NCBI GenBank assembly: GCA_958477465.1 | Contig: CAUEFX010000046.1 | Coordinates: 1-35,827, forward strand | DNA length: 35,827 bases | Source of the DNA: an uncultured Bacteroides sp. | GTDB taxonomy: Bacteria; Bacteroidota; Bacteroidia; Bacteroidales; Bacteroidaceae | Direction: 5' to 3' | Shown here: one piece after another, positions 25,285-33,037 of the stretch | Layout of the letters: every line of letters starts with the position of its first letter | Position numbering within the stretch: the stretch's first letter is position 1 | Notes under the pieces: generated by a model | What the model was told of the DNA's origin: nothing | Database searches by the model: none | What the model saw: the letters and a program-made list of their open reading frames with translations, nothing else | Program-made: the position numbers and the translations under genes

Positions 25285-25869
25285 TTATTCCTGTTTCTTC
25301 TCTTTTCTGTTTACTCCGCCGAAGAATTTTTCAATCTTCACTTTGCGTTGCAACTGCATCATGCCATAAAAAAATGCTTCCGGGCGGGGCGGGCATCCGG
25401 GAATGTATACATCTACCGGGAGAATCTTGTCTACTCCGTTCAGCACATGATAGGACTTCTTGAAAGGGCCTCCGCTTACGGCGCATCCGCCTACGGCAAC
25501 CACGTATTTGGGATCGGGCATCTGGTCGTACAGACGTTTCAGTACCGGAGCCATTTTATTGGTGATTGTACCGCATACCATGATCATATCTGCCTGCCGC
25601 GGACTGGCACGTGCTACTTCAAACCCGAAGCGGGCCATGTCGTAACGCGCGGCACCCAGTGCCATGAACTCGATTCCGCAACAACTGGTTGCAAAGGTAA
25701 GTGGCCACAGCGAGTTGCTGCGTCCCCAGTTGATGAGGTCGTCCAGAGCTCCCACAAAGACGTTTGCACCTCCTTGGTTGAGTTCCTGAACCAGCTTCTC
25801 CAACGACTCGTTGTCGATGAATTCGTCATAAGGAATTGATTTTATTTTGGGTCTCTTAATTACTTCCAT
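25285..25869 (-). CDS. nuoB: NADH-quinone oxidoreductase subunit B (cluster N2)
   Basis: 194-aa peripheral subunit. The cluster N2 ligands are visible: the adjacent pair C63-C64 (FATSCCGIEFMALGAARYDM), C129 (GGCAVSGG) and C159 (PGCPPRPE). N2 is the terminal electron relay to quinone. The frame is open to 26088, but that part overlaps nuoA in another frame. The start MEVIKRPKIK at 25869 overlaps the nuoA stop by 10 nt, implying translational coupling. The tail (RKVKIEKFFGGVNRKEKKQE) is basic. Confidence 0.95.
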   Translation of the reverse strand: MEVIKRPKIKSIPYDEFIDNESLEKLVQELNQGGANVFVGALDDLINWGRSNSLWPLTFATSCCGIEFMALGAARYDMARFGFEVARASPRQADMIMVCGTITNKMAPVLKRLYDQMPDPKYVVAVGGCAVSGGPFKKSYHVLNGVDKILPVDVYIPGCPPRPEAFFYGMMQLQRKVKIEKFFGGVNRKEKKQE

Positions 25870-26210
25870 TCCAGAGCTCCTTTCCGCCAGGCATAAGCGA
25901 GACCCAGCACTAATATTACTAAAAAGAAGATAACGCTTATCAATGCCTGTACCCCGGTTTCGCGTACGATTACCGCCCATGGGAAAAGGAATACCGTTTC
26001 TACATCGAACATGAGAAACAGAATGGCAAACAGGTAGTAACCCACACGGAACTGCATCCATGATTTTCCGCGCGTGGGGATACCACATTCATAAGCTTCA
26101 AACTTTTGCGCATTGTACGAACGTGGAGAAATAGCTCTCGACAGGGCTATCACCACACCGACAAATGCAATTGCCGTTAGCAAAACAACAACTAACAATG
26201 TAAAATTCAT
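25860..26210 (-). CDS. nuoA: NADH-quinone oxidoreductase subunit A
   Basis: 116-aa membrane subunit with three hydrophobic helices and the conserved loop KFEAYECGIPTRGKSWMQFR between the first two, where the cysteine contacts the quinone chamber. It is the first gene of the 10-gene operon, which encodes 11 subunits (C and D fused), and its stop overlaps nuoB. The next gene upstream on this strand ends 194 nt away. Confidence 0.94.
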   Translation of the reverse strand: MNFTLLVVVLLTAIAFVGVVIALSRAISPRSYNAQKFEAYECGIPTRGKSWMQFRVGYYLFAILFLMFDVETVFLFPWAVIVRETGVQALISVIFFLVILVLGLAYAWRKGALEWK

Positions 26211-26404
26211 AATCCAAGTATCTATTTAGATTGAGAAATATTTTTTCTTAAACTAAAAACGGAGGATTGTGGTAGAAAGATATATCACGTACACAAGAAA
26301 GGACTCTCCCTTACAGGTACTGTATATACATTATAAAGATGTAGCACCGGGATACATCTTTACCGCTTTACCACGAATCGCTTTGTTCCTAAAGTTGGAA
26401 ACAG
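26211..26404 (-). other. Leader region upstream of nuoA, with a hairpin
   Basis: No ORF and no exact TAnnTTTG box was found. A perfect 9-bp hairpin pairs 26335-26343 with 26353-26361 (AAAGATGTA/TACATCTTT, 9-nt loop). It shares the GATGTA/TACATC words with the nuo terminator region and may be a terminator of the upstream gene, but there is no T run after it on the minus strand. Confidence 0.35.
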
Positions 26405-26779
26405 TTAAACCACAATTTTCCTTTGCCCGTAAATGTAGTGCATTATAGGGTCTTCGGGATTGTGGGTGTATAACTGTGACGAATGTTCGTAAAGTGAAGG
26501 AAGTACTCCTCTATATCCGTACTGACGGGTGGTCAGACGCAGGAAGTTTTTATCGGCAGGTACGTGTGAGAGGTCGGCGTGTCCCATTTCGCAGGAGAGC
26601 GGAGAACAGAAATGATAAAACTTTTCGATGGCATTGCGCATGGGGCATGCTTGTGATACAAAACATTGGTTCAGGCTTAAAACAGGGGGCGTGGCGGACT
26701 CTTCCATCGCTTTCGTCACTATTGAGTGGAGCAATAGAGCAAATATCAATAATGTACCATATTTTAAGCTTTGTTTCAT
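26405..26779 (-). CDS. Small exported protein of unknown function with four cysteines
   Basis: 124 aa. I do not recognise the family. An N-terminal signal peptide is clear (basic start, then LLIFALLLHSIVTKA, cleavage near residue 24). The mature part has four cysteines arranged as C39-x5-C45 and C58-x4-C63, which could form disulfides or bind metal. The remainder is polar with many tyrosines and histidines. Its start is fixed by a promoter box 22 nt upstream. It lies between trkH and nuoA on the same strand, which suggests but does not show a link to complex I. Confidence 0.65.
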   Translation of the reverse strand: MKQSLKYGTLLIFALLLHSIVTKAMEESATPPVLSLNQCFVSQACPMRNAIEKFYHFCSPLSCEMGHADLSHVPADKNFLRLTTRQYGYRGVLPSLYEHSSQLYTHNPEDPIMHYIYGQRKIVV

Positions 26780-26800
26780 ATTCCGCTTTTAAAACGGCTG

Positions 26801-26833
26801 CAAAGATAGAATTTAAATTCATTCTTTTTGCAA
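26801..26833 (-). promoter_or_regulatory. Promoter for the small exported protein: TTG -33 and TATCTTTG -7
   Basis: On the minus strand TATCTTTG (26801-26808) matches TAnnTTTG. A TTG (26831-26833) lies 22 nt upstream, close to the usual -33 spacing. It is the best two-part promoter in the window. The transcript start would fall about 15 nt before the ATG. Confidence 0.6.
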
Positions 26834-26880
26834 TCTCCGCATGACAAAAAAGTTTTTTTAGCACTCCGGATTGATTTGCA

Positions 26881-28332
26881 TCAATTCCTCTTCCAGAAAT
26901 CGGAGCTGAATAATAATAGAACCGTAAAGAGCTCGAGACGTCCGAGCAACATGAAAAATGACATCAGCCATTTGGCGGCATCGGGCAGTTTGCTCCAGGA
27001 ATGGGCAGGGCCGCACGAGCCAAGTCCCGGTCCCATGTTCCCCAAACTGGAGATGGCACATCCCAATGATTCCGTCAGACCGACTCCCAATCCGAGCATA
27101 GCCAGTGTGCCGATGATGATCAGCACGGCATACAGGAAAGTAAATGCCAACACGGTAGAGCGTATGGAGGGAGAGATCACCTGTTTGTTTATCCGTACCG
27201 GGAGCACAGCGTTGGGATGTATGATGTGCTTGAATTCGTTTCTTGAAATTTTGGCCAATATTACCAGACGGATACTTTTCAGACCTCCTGTGGTGCTGCC
27301 GGCACAGGCGCCCATAATCATGGTTACGGTCAGCAGGCCCCATGTTATCGCCGGCCACGTCATATAGTCGGCTGTGGCAAACCCGGTGGAGGTGTGAAGG
27401 GAGGCTACCTGGAAGAGTGATTTGCGGAATGCCTCTTCCGGGGCCATCGAACTGCTGTAATAGAGGATAACGGCAATCACTACCGTAAAACTTGTCACGG
27501 ACCAGAAATACCATTTCAATTCGGCGTCATGGACTACCTTTTTGAGCTTCCCGTTGATGAACAATAACAGTAAGGTGAAGTTGATGCCGGATATGAACAT
27601 GAAGATGGAAATCACATATTCTATATAAGGAGAGTGATAATATTCGATACTGGCCTGTTTGGTGGAAAAACCGCCGGTACCGGTGGTGGTGAAAGCATGG
27701 CATATACTGTCGAAGACATCCATTCCGCCGAGCATCAACAGGGTGATCAGTGCTCCCGTCATTCCGGCATAGATGCCCCAGATCCATTTGGCGGTGACAC
27801 CGATGCGCGGGTGCACTTTGTCGTGTGTCGGTCCGCTGGCTTCGGCGGCAAATACCTGAATACCTCCCACACCGAATATCGGGAGTACGGCTATGGTGAA
27901 AAATACGATTCCCAATCCGCCGATCCATTGTGTCATGCTACGCCAGAAAAGCAGACCGTGAGGCAGTCTCTCTATGTCGTCCAATATGGTGGCTCCGGTG
28001 CTGCTGAAACCGGACATGGTTTCGAAAAAAGCATCTGTCACCGAAGGAATATAACCGCTCAGGTAGAAGGGGAACATGCCGAACAGAGAGAATGCCAGCC
28101 AGGCTACGGTTACGATGACATAGCCGTCACGTCGTCCCAACTGTTTCTCGGCTCCGCGTCCTATAAAAAGCAATAGGGCGCCCATCAATACTGTAAGGCC
28201 TGCCGATTGCAGGAAACTTATCAGGTCATCTTCGTGGTACAGTAGCGATACTCCTCCGCAACACAATAGCATGATTGTTTCTATCAATAACAGAAACCCG
28301 ATGATGCGGTATATCATTTTGGAGTTTATCAT
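26881..28332 (-). CDS. trkH: TrkH/KtrB-family potassium uptake channel subunit
   Basis: 483-aa membrane protein with four selectivity-filter repeats visible: GFSSTGATIL, TTGTGGFST, HTSTGFATAD and SLGNMGPGLG. The invariant glycine of each lies in the pore. It forms the potassium channel of the Trk system, gated by the nucleotide-binding TrkA ring. The frame is open to 28386, but the extension encodes spacer-like sequence (SGSQLSTFN), so I choose MINSKMIYRIIGFLLL at 28332. It lies 80 nt after trkA on the same strand and is probably co-transcribed. Confidence 0.93.
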   Translation of the reverse strand: MINSKMIYRIIGFLLLIETIMLLCCGGVSLLYHEDDLISFLQSAGLTVLMGALLLFIGRGAEKQLGRRDGYVIVTVAWLAFSLFGMFPFYLSGYIPSVTDAFFETMSGFSSTGATILDDIERLPHGLLFWRSMTQWIGGLGIVFFTIAVLPIFGVGGIQVFAAEASGPTHDKVHPRIGVTAKWIWGIYAGMTGALITLLMLGGMDVFDSICHAFTTTGTGGFSTKQASIEYYHSPYIEYVISIFMFISGINFTLLLLFINGKLKKVVHDAELKWYFWSVTSFTVVIAVILYYSSSMAPEEAFRKSLFQVASLHTSTGFATADYMTWPAITWGLLTVTMIMGACAGSTTGGLKSIRLVILAKISRNEFKHIIHPNAVLPVRINKQVISPSIRSTVLAFTFLYAVLIIIGTLAMLGLGVGLTESLGCAISSLGNMGPGLGSCGPAHSWSKLPDAAKWLMSFFMLLGRLELFTVLLLFSSDFWKRN

Positions 28333-28412
28333 AACGATATCATTGAAAGTTGAAAGCTGAGAACCGGACATTGGCTGTACTGCCATGCTGCATGACGGCT
28401 CTCCCCCTTCGA

Positions 28413-29753
28413 CTAATTAAAGTATTTTTCTATTTTCTTAATCATCATACTCAGGCAGAACACAACGACGTGGTCGCCGGCGCGTACCAGTGTGTCTCCG
28501 GTGACAAGGATACCTTCACCGTTGCGAATCATACCGCCGATGGTCGTTCCTTTGGGCAATCCCAAGTCCTTGATCAGGTGCTTCGTGATTTTGGAGTCTG
28601 CCTTTACGGTAAATTCGGCCACGTCGGCATTGGCGAATGTGAGGCATTTTACGTTACTGACGTCTGCATCCAGCATCATTTGATAGATGTGGCTGGCGGC
28701 AATCATCTTCTTGTTGATCACCGTACCGATGTCGAGACTTTCCGCCATGCCGATATAGTCGATGTTCTCCACTTCCGCCACAGTCTTGTTCACCCCCATG
28801 CGCTTGGCGGCAAGGCAGGCGAGGATGTTCGTTTCGGAATTTCCGGTGAGCGCCACAAAAGCCTCTGTGTTTTTGAGGCCCTCTTCGATGAGCAGGTCCA
28901 TGTCTCGGCCGTCACCGTTGATAATCATGGTGCGGTCGTCCAGCAATTCCGTCAGGCGGTTGCAGCGGTTGAGGTCGTTGTCCACGATTTTCACTTGCAT
29001 GTAGTCGGGTACGTATTGTGCCGTTCGGACGGCAATGCGGCTTCCTCCCATGATCATGACGTTGCGTACATCGGCATAATCCTCTTTCCCAGCAATTTTC
29101 CGGATATAGGGGATGTATTTCTGGGTGGTGGTGAAATAGACGATGTCGTTCAGCTTGATGGCGTCGTCTCCCCGGGGGATGATGGTCTCTGTGCCGCGTT
29201 TGATGGCTACCACGTGATAAGGGATGTTGGGGCTTCCGAGCTGGTGAAGGGGAATGTCCAGAATTTCTGCCTTCTCACGCATTTTGGCACCTATCAGGAT
29301 GAGCGCTCCTCCGCAGAACTCCCACCATTGGCGTACCCAGCTCATGCGCATGGAGGACACGATCTCTTTGGCGGCAAGCATCTCGGGGTAGATGAGTGAA
29401 TCGACCCCTAACTTCTGGAAGAACTCTTTGTTCTTGGGTAACAGATATTCATAATTGTCGATGCGTGCCACGGTTTTCATTGCTCCCAGATTGTGGGCCA
29501 ACATACAGGCTGTCATGTTTCGGCTTTCGTCCGGAGTGACGGCGATGAACAGATCGGCCTCCTTCACGCCTACTTCTTTCAGTCCGGAGATGGAAGAAGG
29601 GGATGCGGTGACGGTCATCAGGTCGAAGTTGTTGCTCAGGGTGCTGAGTTTCTCTTCGTCATCGTCCATCAATATGATGTCTTGCCGCTCACGGGAGAGC
29701 AGCTTGGCCAGATGGGTGCCTACGTTGCCGGCACCGGCGATGATAATCTTCAT
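28413..29753 (-). CDS. trkA: TrkA, potassium uptake regulator (two RCK domains)
   Basis: 446-aa cytosolic gating protein with tandem RCK units. The first has a dinucleotide-binding GAGNVG motif at residues 7-12 (MKIIIAGAGNVGTHLAKLL) and acidic D29-D32. The second starts near residue 225 with VMIMGGSRIAVRT. TrkA_C-type ligand domains follow each. NAD(H)/ATP binding opens the TrkH pore. The start codon is fixed by the GxGxxG spacing and sits at the end of a 22-bp tandem duplication in the leader. Length is close to E. coli TrkA. Confidence 0.94.
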   Translation of the reverse strand: MKIIIAGAGNVGTHLAKLLSRERQDIILMDDDEEKLSTLSNNFDLMTVTASPSSISGLKEVGVKEADLFIAVTPDESRNMTACMLAHNLGAMKTVARIDNYEYLLPKNKEFFQKLGVDSLIYPEMLAAKEIVSSMRMSWVRQWWEFCGGALILIGAKMREKAEILDIPLHQLGSPNIPYHVVAIKRGTETIIPRGDDAIKLNDIVYFTTTQKYIPYIRKIAGKEDYADVRNVMIMGGSRIAVRTAQYVPDYMQVKIVDNDLNRCNRLTELLDDRTMIINGDGRDMDLLIEEGLKNTEAFVALTGNSETNILACLAAKRMGVNKTVAEVENIDYIGMAESLDIGTVINKKMIAASHIYQMMLDADVSNVKCLTFANADVAEFTVKADSKITKHLIKDLGLPKGTTIGGMIRNGEGILVTGDTLVRAGDHVVVFCLSMMIKKIEKYFN

Positions 29754-29796
29754 ATTTGTCTGCTGTTATGCTTCTATTTGTCTGCTGTTATGCTTC
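29753..29796. repeat. Perfect 22-bp tandem duplication at the trkA start
   Basis: 29753-29774 and 29775-29796 are identical. The proximal copy runs into the trkA start codon, so the translation initiation region of trkA is partly duplicated. Confidence 0.9.
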
Positions 29797-29878
29797 GTTT
29801 CTTTTGTTACAGAGATGTGCTTTTCGGCAACGGTCTGCACTTTATTTTATGTCATTACCGTTTCCGGTAATTCTTTTC

Positions 29879-31783
29879 TCACTTTTCATCTTTAAGCACT
29901 TTTCTGATGCTTTCCTCGTCCAATCCGCAGAGGGCATGCAGTTGCGCCACGGTTCCGTGCTCGATGAAACGGTCGGGGATGCCGATGCGCTGTATCTTCG
30001 GACTGTATCCGTGATCGGCCATGAATTCGAGTACCGCACTGCCCATACCTCCGGCTTTGATGCCGTCTTCTATGGTGATGATACGTTTGAACCGCATTCC
30101 TACTTCGTGCAGGAGCTCTTCATCTAATGGCTTGAGAAAGCGCAGGTCATAGTGGGCTATGCTTAGTTCCGGATTCTCTTTCTCTACCTGTGCGATGGCA
30201 TGTGCGGCCGTGTTTCCTATCGGACCGATGGTGATGACGGCCAAGTCGCGACCCTCCTTCAGTTTCCGTCCTCGTCCTACGGGGATTTCTTCGAGCGGGC
30301 ACTTCCAGTCCACCAATACTCCCCGGCCGCGCGGATAACGGATGACGAACGGACCTTTGTCCGGCAACTGTGCCGTATACATCAGTCGGCGCAGCTCGTG
30401 CTCGTCCATCGGAGAGGAGATGGTCAGGTTGGGGATCGGGCGCATGTATGCCAAATCGAACACTCCATGATGGGTAGGACCGTCTTCGCCTACCAGCCCG
30501 GCACGGTCGAGGCACAGCACGACGGGCAGGCGCTGGATGGCTACGTCATGAATCACATTGTCGTAGGCGCGTTGCATGAATGAAGAATAGATGTTGCAGA
30601 AAGGCAAGAGCCCGTCTTTGGCCATTCCTCCGGAGAAAGTCACGGCATGCCCTTCGGCGATGCCTACATCGAAAGCCCGTCCGGGCATCTTTTCCATTAA
30701 AAAACTCATGGAGCAGCCTGTAGGCATGGCGGGTGTTACCCCCACGATGCGTGGGTTCTGCTCCGCCAATTCCACCAGTGTATGTCCGAAGACATCTTGA
30801 AAGAGAGGGGGCATTCCGTTTGTATCGGCAATTAGCCGTTTTCCTGTCTCCGGGTCGAATTTACCCGGTGCATGCCAGATGCCCGGATGCTTTTCGGCCG
30901 GTTCGAATCCCTTTCCTTTAATGGTGTGCAGATGCAGTACCTTAGGCCCTTCCATATCTTTGATATCCCGCAGGATACGGGCGATATTTTGTACATCGTG
31001 TCCGTCTACCGGTCCGAAATAGCGGATGTTCATTCCCTCGAAGATGTTTTGTTGTTGCGCAACGAGGGATTTCAGACTGTTCCCTAGGCGGATGAGGGCC
31101 TTGCGGCGATCTTCATTCAAGAGGCCCATTTTGAAAAGCAGGCGTGAAGTCTTGAACCTTAGCTGGTTGTAGCGGTTGGTCGTGGTAAGGTTAAAGAGGT
31201 ATTGTTTCATTCCACCCACGCTGCGATCGATGGCCATGTCGTTGTCATTCAGTATGATAAGCAGATTGTTGGGGGTGGATGAAACGTTGTTGAGCCCCTC
31301 GAAGGCCAGTCCGCCGCTCATCGATCCGTCACCGATGACGGCTACCACATGGCGGTCTCGTTCTCCTTTTTTCATGGCCGCTACTGCCATGCCCAGCGCG
31401 GCTGAGATGGAGTTGGAAGCATGTCCGCAAGTAAAAGTATCATACTCGCTCTCCTCGGGTGAGGGGAAAGGCCGGATACCCCCCAATTTACGGTTGGTGG
31501 AAAAGGTGTCGCGGCGTCCGGTAAGAATTTTGTGCCCGTAAGCTTGGTGTCCTACATCCCAGACGATACGGTCGTAAGGAGTGTTAAACACATAATGCAG
31601 GGCTACGGTGAGTTCTACCACTCCCAAACTGGCAGCAAAGTGTCCCGGATTGCAGGAGACCTCTCTGATGATGTCTTGCCGTAATTCACGACACACCTCG
31701 GGCAGTTGCTCGGGTGTAAGTCGCCGCAAGTCTTCAGGGTTATCCAATGCGTTTAGCAAGTTATATGTGGTTTCGTTCTTCAT
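29879..31783 (-). CDS. dxs: 1-deoxy-D-xylulose-5-phosphate synthase
   Basis: 634-aa thiamine-diphosphate enzyme that condenses pyruvate with glyceraldehyde-3-phosphate, the first step of the MEP isoprenoid pathway (precursors for menaquinone and the undecaprenyl carrier). Visible motifs: DVGHQAYGHKILTGR (76-90), the TPP/Mg motif GDGSMSGGLAFEGLNN (151-166), and the transketolase-like central domain with GLVGEDGPTHHGVFDLAYMR. The frame is open to 32059, but residues before MKNETTYNLLNAL include low-quality sequence overlapping the divergent gene, and a -7 box at 31805-31812 precedes the start at 31783. Co-transcription with trkA downstream (125-nt gap) is possible. Confidence 0.95.
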   Translation of the reverse strand: MKNETTYNLLNALDNPEDLRRLTPEQLPEVCRELRQDIIREVSCNPGHFAASLGVVELTVALHYVFNTPYDRIVWDVGHQAYGHKILTGRRDTFSTNRKLGGIRPFPSPEESEYDTFTCGHASNSISAALGMAVAAMKKGERDRHVVAVIGDGSMSGGLAFEGLNNVSSTPNNLLIILNDNDMAIDRSVGGMKQYLFNLTTTNRYNQLRFKTSRLLFKMGLLNEDRRKALIRLGNSLKSLVAQQQNIFEGMNIRYFGPVDGHDVQNIARILRDIKDMEGPKVLHLHTIKGKGFEPAEKHPGIWHAPGKFDPETGKRLIADTNGMPPLFQDVFGHTLVELAEQNPRIVGVTPAMPTGCSMSFLMEKMPGRAFDVGIAEGHAVTFSGGMAKDGLLPFCNIYSSFMQRAYDNVIHDVAIQRLPVVLCLDRAGLVGEDGPTHHGVFDLAYMRPIPNLTISSPMDEHELRRLMYTAQLPDKGPFVIRYPRGRGVLVDWKCPLEEIPVGRGRKLKEGRDLAVITIGPIGNTAAHAIAQVEKENPELSIAHYDLRFLKPLDEELLHEVGMRFKRIITIEDGIKAGGMGSAVLEFMADHGYSPKIQRIGIPDRFIEHGTVAQLHALCGLDEESIRKVLKDEK

Positions 31784-31804
31784 GTTCCGATAGAATTTAG
31801 TATG

Positions 31805-31812
31805 CAAAAATA
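31805..31812 (-). promoter_or_regulatory. -7 box (TATTTTTG on minus strand) for dxs
   Basis: TATTTTTG matches TAnnTTTG and lies 21 nt before the dxs start codon at 31783. The 136-bp divergent interval with the GSCFA gene must also hold that gene's promoter. The best plus-strand candidate is TATTTTCG at 31888-31895 (7 of 8), with a TTTG at 31869-31872. Confidence 0.55.
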
Positions 31813-31919
31813 CGAAAAGAAAAGGAAAGGCATTCCTTTTTAGCATGAAAAAGCAGTCATGATACGTCTTTGTACGAAAATTTTCTTTATTTTCGCATAA
31901 ATTGATAAATACACCAAAG

Positions 31920-32873
31920 ATGAACTTTTCTACTCCAGTTGAATTACCGAAGGGCTTGCCGCCTATCACCCATGCACAGCAGTTGCTGCTGATGGGTTCT
32001 TGTTTTGCAGAGAATATCGGCCGGCTGCTGAAAGATAACTCTTTCCACTGTGATGTCAACCCGTTCGGAATATTGTATAATCCGTTTTCGGTATTGGAAG
32101 CGTTGCAGGAGATTCTTTCAGGAAAACAATATACAGTTTCCGATCTTTTTTTCTATCGTGACTGTTGGCACAGTCCGATGCATCACGGAGCCTTTTCTGC
32201 GGCTTCGGCAGAGGAGACGCTGCAGCAGATCAACAGTCGGTTACAGCAAGCTCACGAACGGATGGACCGGACGGACTGGTTGCTGTTAACTTGGGGAACG
32301 GCTTATGTGTATCAGCAGAAGGAGACCGGACGTATCGTGTCGAATTGCCATAAACAACCGGAAAAATTGTTTACCCGCAGGATATTGACGGTGGATGAGA
32401 TTGTCTGTGAGTATACACGATTCCTGGAAGAGCTTCAGGACCGGAATCCTGCATTGAAAGTACTCTTTACCGTAAGTCCGATCCGGCATGCCCGCGATGG
32501 TATGCATGCCAATCAACTAAGCAAGGCAACATTGCTTCTGGCAATAGAACAATTGCAGAAAACTTTCCCGACCACTGTCTTTTATTTTCCTTCTTATGAG
32601 ATCGTGCTCGATGAATTGCGCGATTACCGCTTCTATGCCGATGACATGCTTCATCCTTCTCCTTTGGCGGTAAGCTATTTATGGGAGCGCTTTTCCGATG
32701 TCTTCTTTTCCTATGAAACAAAAAAAATTATGGACGAATGTGAAAGTATCCGTAAGGCGCTGGCACATCGCCCCTTTCATCCCGACTCTGAGGAACATAA
32801 AAGATTTTTAGGACAAATTGTGTTAAAAATAGAACGACTTAACCGAAAATACCCGTACTTAGAGTTTGAATAA
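31920..32873 (+). CDS. GSCFA-domain protein (SGNH-hydrolase-like)
   Basis: 317 aa from the ATG at 31920; an ATG six codons upstream would lie at the inferred transcription start. The diagnostic GSCFA motif is at residues 26-30 (LLLMGSCFAENIGR), with the serine at the position of an SGNH nucleophile. Near residues 240-255, FYADDMLHPSPLAVSYLWER gives the DxxH that pairs with it in SGNH/GDSL esterases. No signal peptide is visible, so it is probably cytosolic. The GSCFA family lacks a well-established substrate; an esterase or acyl-transfer role is plausible only. It is followed by a repeat-rich spacer and murF-alr on the same strand. Confidence 0.85.
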   Translation: MNFSTPVELPKGLPPITHAQQLLLMGSCFAENIGRLLKDNSFHCDVNPFGILYNPFSVLEALQEILSGKQYTVSDLFFYRDCWHSPMHHGAFSAASAEETLQQINSRLQQAHERMDRTDWLLLTWGTAYVYQQKETGRIVSNCHKQPEKLFTRRILTVDEIVCEYTRFLEELQDRNPALKVLFTVSPIRHARDGMHANQLSKATLLLAIEQLQKTFPTTVFYFPSYEIVLDELRDYRFYADDMLHPSPLAVSYLWERFSDVFFSYETKKIMDECESIRKALAHRPFHPDSEEHKRFLGQIVLKIERLNRKYPYLEFE

Positions 32874-33037
32874 TGCCTTAATGGTGTGTCAATGCCTCAA
32901 TAATGTGTCAATGCATCAGCATACTGATGTAGCAATACGTCAATGCACAATATGCTAATGTGTCAATTGCTATTCGGTGTATTGTTATAGCGTAGCTAAT
33001 GGGCATATAGGTACACCGGCAAATTAATTAATTATTT
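32874..33037. repeat. Degenerate short repeats in the GSCFA-murF spacer
   Basis: The spacer contains repeated AATGTGTCAATGC-like words (around 32882-32960) and then GCTAATGGGCATATAGGTACACC. It resembles the repeat-filled nuo spacers. No ORF or clear promoter is seen. Confidence 0.6.

Noticed and set aside
25870..26088. N-terminal extension of NuoB (73 extra codons)
   Set aside because: It overlaps nuoA out of frame and has no NuoB homology; the start at 25869 gives the expected length and cysteine positions.
28350..29399. Plus-strand 349-codon open frame opposite trkA
   Set aside because: Long but fully antisense to TrkA, whose RCK motifs are intact; the H/V/D-rich translation has no recognisable domain.
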